From Novosphingobium profundi (lineage in GTDB: Bacteria; Pseudomonadota; Alphaproteobacteria; Sphingomonadales; Sphingomonadaceae), in NCBI RefSeq assembly GCF_020524485.1, contig NZ_JAIVLF010000007.1:124001-188000 (forward strand): a stretch of 64,000 bases of DNA. The letters are read 5' to 3'. Position numbers and translations under genes: made by a program. Below, piece by piece: positions 59,222 to 64,000 of the stretch. The notes beneath the pieces were generated by a model. The model saw only the letters and a program-made list of their open reading frames with translations. It did no database searches and was not told where the DNA came from. Numbering within the stretch: position 1 is the stretch's first letter; each line of letters opens with the position of its first letter.

Positions 59222-61032
59222 CCAAGGACATTCACCGCTCCATGCAAGATCACCACGGCACCGGTGACGAGGATCTTCTCGAGGTTCTCATCGTCGATGA
59301 CGATGATGTTGATCGCGAGAAGCTCTCCCGCATGCTGCATCGCACGGCCTGGAACGTGCACGTCGAGGAGGCCGCTTCGCGCTGCGAGGCTCTGGAACTG
59401 ATCCGCAACCCGGACAGCCGTTTCGACATCGTATTTCTTGACTTCGGCCTATCCGACGGTGACGGCCGCGAACTGCTCCCGGCCATTCGCGAAGAACTGG
59501 ATCCGGACTGCCCCATCATCGCTGTCACCGGCCATGGCAGCGCCGAGATCGCCGCGGATTCGATCAAGCAGGGGATGACCGAGTTTCTTACCAAGCGTAT
59601 GCTCTCGGCCGAGAACGTCGCCGCGTCTATCGAGGAGGGCATCGCCTGGCGGCAGGATCGCAAGGCCGTGCGCCAGGCCGAAGCGGAACTGACCCACAAG
59701 AGCCTGCACGACCCTCTCACCGACCTGCCCAACCGCACGCTTTTCTTCGACCGCCTGACGCAGGCCTGCGCACGGGCCCGCCGCAGCGGCGACAGTTTCG
59801 CCGTCGTGATGGTCGATCTCGACCGGTTCAAGGAAATCAACGACAGCCTCGGCCATGCCGCGGGAGACGTGGTTTTGCAGACGGTCGCGCGCCGGCTGCG
59901 CGCCCATCTGCGCGAAGTCGACACCGTCGCCCGCCTTGGCGGTGACGAATTCGCCATCATCCTGGAGTCCGTCGCCACGGTGGATGCCGCCACGGCAATG
60001 GGCGAGAAGATCAATCAGTTGATCGAACAACCCGTTCTCCACGACAACCGTGTCCTCTACGTCGGGGCCTCCTTGGGCATGGCCCTGTGCCCACAGCTCA
60101 GTTTCTCGCCCACGGCCCTTCTCTCGGCCGCAGACAGCGCCATGTACAAGGCCAAAGCCGGCGTCGAGAAAACATGCGTGGCGCGCAGCCAGGAGCTTCA
60201 GGATCCCGATGAACTCGATCACAAGGGGCTCCTCGAAGAATTGGCCGAAGCCATCGCGGCGCGCGAGATCCAGTGGCACTGGCAGCCCAAGATCGACCTG
60301 CTCCACGCCCGGGTCACCGGCTTCGAGGCCCTGGTCCGTTGGGTTCCGCACGACAGTGGCGATGTGTCTCCCGAACAGCTTATCCGGGTCGTCGAACAAT
60401 CGCCCCTGATCGAACCCTTCACGATCCTTTGCCTGGATACGGTGCTTGGCCAGTTTGCAACGGTCCACGAAGCCTGGCCGGACACCAGCATCTCCATCAA
60501 CGTCTCGGCGCGCATGCTGGAGCGTCCCAGTTTCGTCGAGAATGTGCTGAGAAGCATTTCCATGCATCAGATCAACCCGGAGCGCGTCATCCTGGAATTG
60601 ACGGAAACCGCGCTCATCGCCCATCCCGCGCAAGCCCGGCGTGTCGTCGAAAAGCTCCACCAGGAAGGCGTGCGCCTTTCCATCGACGACTTCGGCGCCG
60701 GCTTCACCTCCTTTGGATATCTCCGGGACTTCACGATCGATGAAATCAAGATCGATCGCTCCTTCATATCCCGCTGCACCCAGAGCACCTTCGATCAATC
60801 GCTGATCACGTCCCTCGTGGTCCTGTGCAACAGTTTGGGCATCAGTCTTGTTGCCGAAGGGATCGAAGACGAATCTGTGCGCGCCCTTCTGGTCTCGCTG
60901 GGGTGCCCCTTCGGCCAGGGCTACGGCATCAGCCGTCCGCTTCCGTTCGACCACCTCCAGAGCTGGATGGTCAAATGGAACTCCAGCCCCCATTCCCTAC
61001 CGGCTTACAGTCCGGAATCTCGCCTTCAATAG
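59218..61032 (+). CDS. Receiver-GGDEF-EAL cyclic-di-GMP protein
   Basis: 604 aa. The receiver domain (about 20-145) has Asp75 (IVFLDFGLSDGDG). GGDEF (about 165-325) keeps RLGGDEF (Gly241-Phe245). EAL (about 335-590) has Glu370 (EALVRW), INVSARML, ELTET, IDDFGAGFTSF, KIDRSF and AEGIED; the Glu of the last motif is kept although the usual VET is IED. Phosphorylation by the kinase encoded two genes upstream should tune c-di-GMP synthesis or breakdown. It ends the three-gene operon. Confidence 0.93.
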   Translation: MTKDIHRSMQDHHGTGDEDLLEVLIVDDDDVDREKLSRMLHRTAWNVHVEEAASRCEALELIRNPDSRFDIVFLDFGLSDGDGRELLPAIREELDPDCPIIAVTGHGSAEIAADSIKQGMTEFLTKRMLSAENVAASIEEGIAWRQDRKAVRQAEAELTHKSLHDPLTDLPNRTLFFDRLTQACARARRSGDSFAVVMVDLDRFKEINDSLGHAAGDVVLQTVARRLRAHLREVDTVARLGGDEFAIILESVATVDAATAMGEKINQLIEQPVLHDNRVLYVGASLGMALCPQLSFSPTALLSAADSAMYKAKAGVEKTCVARSQELQDPDELDHKGLLEELAEAIAAREIQWHWQPKIDLLHARVTGFEALVRWVPHDSGDVSPEQLIRVVEQSPLIEPFTILCLDTVLGQFATVHEAWPDTSISINVSARMLERPSFVENVLRSISMHQINPERVILELTETALIAHPAQARRVVEKLHQEGVRLSIDDFGAGFTSFGYLRDFTIDEIKIDRSFISRCTQSTFDQSLITSLVVLCNSLGISLVAEGIEDESVRALLVSLGCPFGQGYGISRPLPFDHLQSWMVKWNSSPHSLPAYSPESRLQ

Positions 61033-61165
61033 CAACCGCCAGCCGGGTCCTTGAACAGTGTCCCTCCGACAGGTCGTCCGGCCTTCATCCCTGATCCGGT
61101 TCATGTGAGGTTCGCGACGCTTCAGGCAAGGCACGGCCAAGCATACCGAATCAAGGATACTCGAG

Positions 61166-61573
61166 ATGAAACATCCGCTCATGGGCCTCGTCCTCGCGAT
61201 TGCCGGAGCAAGCCTGCTCCCAACGGCCGCTTTCGCCGATCCTCCACGCCATGCACCCGCGCATGGCTACCGCAACAAGCACCATCGTGATTACCGCCAT
61301 GACGACCGCCGCGGCCTGTACGATGCGCGCGGACGCTACCGTTCGCCCCGGCGTATCAGCCGCAACTCCCATGTCTGGCGTGGCCGCGACGGGCGCTACT
61401 ACTGCCGCCGTGACAACGGGACGACCGGGCTCATCATCGGCGCGGGTGTCGGCGCCCTGGCCGGACACGAGTTGGCCGGTCGCGGCGATCGCACGCTGGG
61501 CACCATTCTGGGCGGCGTACTCGGCGGGGCGCTTGGCCGCGAAATCGACAAGGGCGATATCCGCTGCCGCTGA
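61166..61573 (+). CDS. Glycine-zipper envelope protein (paralog 2)
   Basis: 135 aa with a signal peptide ending near AAFAD (21-25), a His/Arg/Tyr-rich stretch, then VWRGRDGRYYCRRDNGTTGL and the zipper pair GLIIGAGVGALAGHEL / GTILGGVLGGALGREID. It shares these with the protein at 28725-29057, so the two are paralogs; this one has a longer basic linker. A pale GAG-type ribosome site (ACTCGAG) precedes the ATG. Both lie alone among unrelated genes. Confidence 0.87.
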   Translation: MKHPLMGLVLAIAGASLLPTAAFADPPRHAPAHGYRNKHHRDYRHDDRRGLYDARGRYRSPRRISRNSHVWRGRDGRYYCRRDNGTTGLIIGAGVGALAGHELAGRGDRTLGTILGGVLGGALGREIDKGDIRCR

Positions 61574-61881
61574 TGACATTGATTTTCTGCTGAAATTTTC
61601 ACCGCGCCGCGATGGAGCCGTAAGAGTTCCGCCGCGGCGCGTGTGCCGTTGGCTTTCCGGGTCTGGGGCACCCCGGCCCCGCTCCGCAGGCAACCTTTTC
61701 CTGCACCGGCCTTGCCGCTTTCCACACGCCAGCCCCCTTCCCTCGTCCGGCATGTTATGCTCCTATAGAGCACGATGCGTCTCTCCTTGTGCCACATACC
61801 CCGCTGGACTTCCTCGGTTAACGTGCCGAACGGCCCCGAACACGCGTTCTCCCGGGCGCTGCCTTGCGCGGATCGCGGCGC
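61574..61881 (+). other. Gene-free stretch between the glycine-zipper and dehydrogenase genes
   Basis: A hairpin with 9-base arms CGCGCCGCG (61603-61611) and CGCGGCGCG (61633-61641) follows the glycine-zipper gene after a T-rich stretch; no T-run follows it. The rest is C-rich with no convincing frame. I see no promoter I could defend. Confidence 0.4.
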
Positions 61882-62640
61882 GTGAGCGGCAACACCCGGA
61901 CTGTCCTGATTACAGGAGGTGCCAGGCGTATCGGAGCCCATCTCGCCCGCGCCTTCGGTGCGCAGGGGTGGCATGTCGCCATCCACTTCGGAAATTCACG
62001 TAAGGAAGCCGAAGCCCTCGCCGACGAGTTGCCGTCTGCAGAAACCGTCTCCTGCGATCTCGATGACTGGGACGCGGGCCCCGCCATGATCCGCGATCTT
62101 GCCGAACGTCGCGGCGATTGGCGCCTTCTGGTCAATTGCGCGGCCGTTTTCGAATTCGACGATGCAAAGGTGCTGCAGCCCGACACGTTCGAGGCCGCAA
62201 TGCAGGTCAATGCCGGGACGCCTGCCCGCATGGCCCAAGCCTTTTTTGCCCATGCGCGAACACCGTCGGGACGTCGCCTGATCCAGATCACCGATCAGAA
62301 GCTGCGCAATCCCAATCCCGATTTCTTCTCCTACACGATGAGCAAGCACGCGCTTGCGGCAACGATCCCGATGCTTTCCATGGCGCGATCGCGCCCGCAG
62401 GATCGGGTCTACGGCCTGGCCCCCGGCGCCATCCTTGCGAGTCACGACCAGACCGAGGACGAAACCGAGATCTCGCACCGCATGAACTTGCTGCGCCGAA
62501 AAACCTCGCCCGACGATATCGCGCGTACCGCACTCTTTCTGGCGGAAGGCCCGCTTGCCAGCGGTGAGACCGTCTATGTCGATTCCGGGCAACATCTTGT
62601 CCCCCAGCCCCGAGATGTCCTCTTTCTGGCACGAACCTGA
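61882..62640 (+). CDS. Short-chain dehydrogenase, pteridine-reductase/FolM-like
   Basis: 252 aa from GTG 61882; a TTG six codons earlier is possible and no ATG fits. NAD(P)-binding TGGARRIGAHLARAF is followed by LLVNCAAVFEF and the catalytic YTMSK (Tyr and Lys present). In place of the usual catalytic Ser strand it has RLIQITDQKLRNP; the I-T-D form is typical of FolM-like dihydromonapterin reductases and PTR1-type pteridine reductases rather than classical SDRs. The TGGARRIG with double Arg favours NADPH. It probably reduces a pterin or related substrate. The start is poorly supported by a ribosome site. It lies 83 bases before cfa. Confidence 0.75.
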   Translation: MSGNTRTVLITGGARRIGAHLARAFGAQGWHVAIHFGNSRKEAEALADELPSAETVSCDLDDWDAGPAMIRDLAERRGDWRLLVNCAAVFEFDDAKVLQPDTFEAAMQVNAGTPARMAQAFFAHARTPSGRRLIQITDQKLRNPNPDFFSYTMSKHALAATIPMLSMARSRPQDRVYGLAPGAILASHDQTEDETEISHRMNLLRRKTSPDDIARTALFLAEGPLASGETVYVDSGQHLVPQPRDVLFLART

Positions 62641-62723
62641 AACAATCCCGGACTAGGCGCGCTACGCGCCTGTAGCTCTGCCCCCCAATTCTTCTTCTTT
62701 CAAACTAGTGACGACTGGATACG

Positions 62724-63965
62724 ATGGCCATTCTAGACAAGTTCCTCGAAAGTGGCGTGCGCCACGGCACCCTCGAAGTCTCGCGTCCCGATGGCTCGAA
62801 GACCCGGTTCGGCACGCCGACCGAAGGCTATCCCAACGTCCGCGTGCGCTTTACCGACAAGGCCGGTGAACGCCGTATCCTGACCGACCCGCGCATCGGC
62901 GCGGCCGAGGCCTACATGGATGGCCAGCTCGTTCTTGAAGAGGGCGACATCATGGAGCTCGTCCAGCTGCTGCGCCAGAACGCGCCGTGGGATCGCGGCG
63001 GCGAGGTCAAGGAGAAGACCCCGCTCAAGCTCGCCACCGACAAGGCCGTCACCCTCATCGATGGCATCAACCGGGCCACCAGCGCCAAGAAGAACATTGC
63101 CCATCACTACGACATCGGCAATGAACTCTACAAACTCTTCCTCGATCTCGAGCACATGCAGTATTCGTGCGCCTACTGGCCCGAGGACGGCATGACGCTG
63201 GAACAGGCGCAGACGGCCAAGCTGGCCCATATTGCAGCCAAGCTGGCGATCGAGCCTGGCCAGCGCGTGCTCGACATCGGCTGCGGCTGGGGCGGCATGG
63301 CGATCTACCTCGCCAAGCACTACGACGTGAAGGTCCACGGCATCACGCTCAGCGAAGAGCAGATCGAACTCGCCAAGGTCCGTGCCGAAGAAGCCGGTGT
63401 CAGCGACAAGGTCACCTTCGAGCTCGTCGACTACCGCGCCATGCCCAAGCGCGGCGACAAGTTCGACCGCATCGTTTCGGTCGGGATGTTCGAACACGTC
63501 GGCCAGGCCCAGTTCAAGCAGTTCTTCAAGTCCACCGCCGAACTCCTCACCGACGAAGGCGTGATGCTGCTCCACACCATCGGCCGCATGGGCGGGCCCG
63601 GCACCACCGACGCCTTCACCCGCAAGTACATCTTCCCCGGCGGCTATATCCCGGCGCTGAGCGAGACGGTCGCGGCCAGCGAGAAGTTCCGCCTCATCGC
63701 CTCCGACGTCGAGAACCTGCGCCTGCACTACGCCTTCACCCTGCGTGAGTGGTACAAGCGCTGCGTTGCGAACAAGGATGCCATCATCGCCCTGATGGAC
63801 GAGCGCTTCTACCGCATGTGGATCTTCTACCTGGCCGGAGCCACCGCCGCCTTCGAGAGCGGGTCGATGTGCAACTACCAGATCCAGTACACCCGCCTTC
63901 GCCGCACACTGCCGCTGACCCGCGACTACATGGGTGCCGCCGAAAGCGCGCTGCGTCGCCGCTGA
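62724..63965 (+). CDS. cfa: Cyclopropane fatty-acid synthase
   Basis: 413 aa. N-terminal lipid-binding part is followed by a class I methyltransferase with NIAHHYDIGNELYKLFLD, VLDIGCGWGGMA (from residue 182), HGITLSEEQ, VSVGMFEHVG and the GGYIPALSE block. It uses SAM to convert double bonds of phospholipid acyl chains into cyclopropane rings, an acid and stationary-phase adaptation, and works at the cytoplasmic face of the inner membrane. The length fits the family (about 380-420 aa). Only 35 bases remain after it in the window. Confidence 0.96.
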   Translation: MAILDKFLESGVRHGTLEVSRPDGSKTRFGTPTEGYPNVRVRFTDKAGERRILTDPRIGAAEAYMDGQLVLEEGDIMELVQLLRQNAPWDRGGEVKEKTPLKLATDKAVTLIDGINRATSAKKNIAHHYDIGNELYKLFLDLEHMQYSCAYWPEDGMTLEQAQTAKLAHIAAKLAIEPGQRVLDIGCGWGGMAIYLAKHYDVKVHGITLSEEQIELAKVRAEEAGVSDKVTFELVDYRAMPKRGDKFDRIVSVGMFEHVGQAQFKQFFKSTAELLTDEGVMLLHTIGRMGGPGTTDAFTRKYIFPGGYIPALSETVAASEKFRLIASDVENLRLHYAFTLREWYKRCVANKDAIIALMDERFYRMWIFYLAGATAAFESGSMCNYQIQYTRLRRTLPLTRDYMGAAESALRRR

Positions 63966-64000
63966 GCGGGCAAAGCCGTTCCCGCGGTGAGCTGCGCAAC

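Noticed and set aside
59449..60993. A 514-codon frame antisense to the receiver-GGDEF-EAL gene
   Set aside because: It is a shadow of a gene with intact catalytic motifs, and the frame has no domain-like pattern of its own.

Overview
The window looks like a chromosomal segment of a GC-rich alphaproteobacterium, most probably a sphingomonad (Sphingomonadales; the Novosphingobium/Sphingobium area is my guess). Support comes from the arrangement tRNA-Trp / secE / nusG / rplK / rplA, from mitochondrial-type alphaproteobacterial genes (an NDUFA12-like complex I accessory subunit and a DUF2155 lipoprotein), from a RamB/ScfR-type regulator beside a long isocitrate lyase, and from an exopolysaccharide-export operon joined to a type I secretion pair, a layout known from sphingan clusters. 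I see no rRNA genes, insertion sequences, CRISPR arrays or prophage.

Layout. 1-4.4 kb: the start of an FKBP-type isomerase, a tesA-like lipoprotein esterase, and the divergent ybbA-ybbP ABC transporter. 4.5-10.7 kb: an RDD membrane protein, typA/bipA, a LysR regulator and a TonB-dependent receptor flanked by a short hairpin repeat. 10.8-22.5 kb: a seven-gene minus-strand operon (type I secretion ATPase and adaptor, outer-membrane barrel, Wzc-type tyrosine kinase, two GT4 glycosyltransferases, Wza-type export lipoprotein) with a divergent TolC-type channel gene. 22.5-27 kb: rplA, rplK, nusG, secE, a large unassigned membrane protein and tRNA-Trp(CCA). 26.8-35.5 kb: aat, DUF2155, NDUFA12-like, a glycine-zipper protein, recX, a fatty acyl-AMP ligase, DUF2721, TonB, a triple GAF-like-repeat protein and the ScfR-like regulator. 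35.7-43.5 kb: aceA with a small follow-on gene, an MHYT-PAS-PAS-GGDEF-EAL protein, pfkB and a MATE transporter. 43.5-51.7 kb: a DUF938 protein and a compact chemotaxis operon (STAS, cheA, cheR, cheB, cheD, cheY, cheW, unknown 107-aa protein), with a divergent second CheB-like gene that has lost its catalytic histidine. 51.7-56.6 kb: an EmrB-EmrA-NodT tripartite efflux operon with a divergent TetR regulator. 56.7-64 kb: a one-domain asparaginase-like protein, a PAS kinase / receiver / receiver-GGDEF-EAL signalling operon, a second glycine-zipper protein, a FolM-like short-chain dehydrogenase and cyclopropane fatty-acid synthase.

The themes are envelope and surface biology (polysaccharide export, type I secretion, TonB uptake, efflux, lipid modification) and signal transduction (chemotaxis operon, two cyclic-di-GMP enzymes, a PAS kinase). 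No complete, clearly undescribed system is obvious. The best leads are the catalytically altered CheB paralog with an orphan receptor-less che operon, the triple GAF-like-repeat protein, the combined secretion/EPS operon, two well-formed operators (aceA/ScfR and emr/TetR), and a possible small-RNA locus at about 41.8-42.07 kb.
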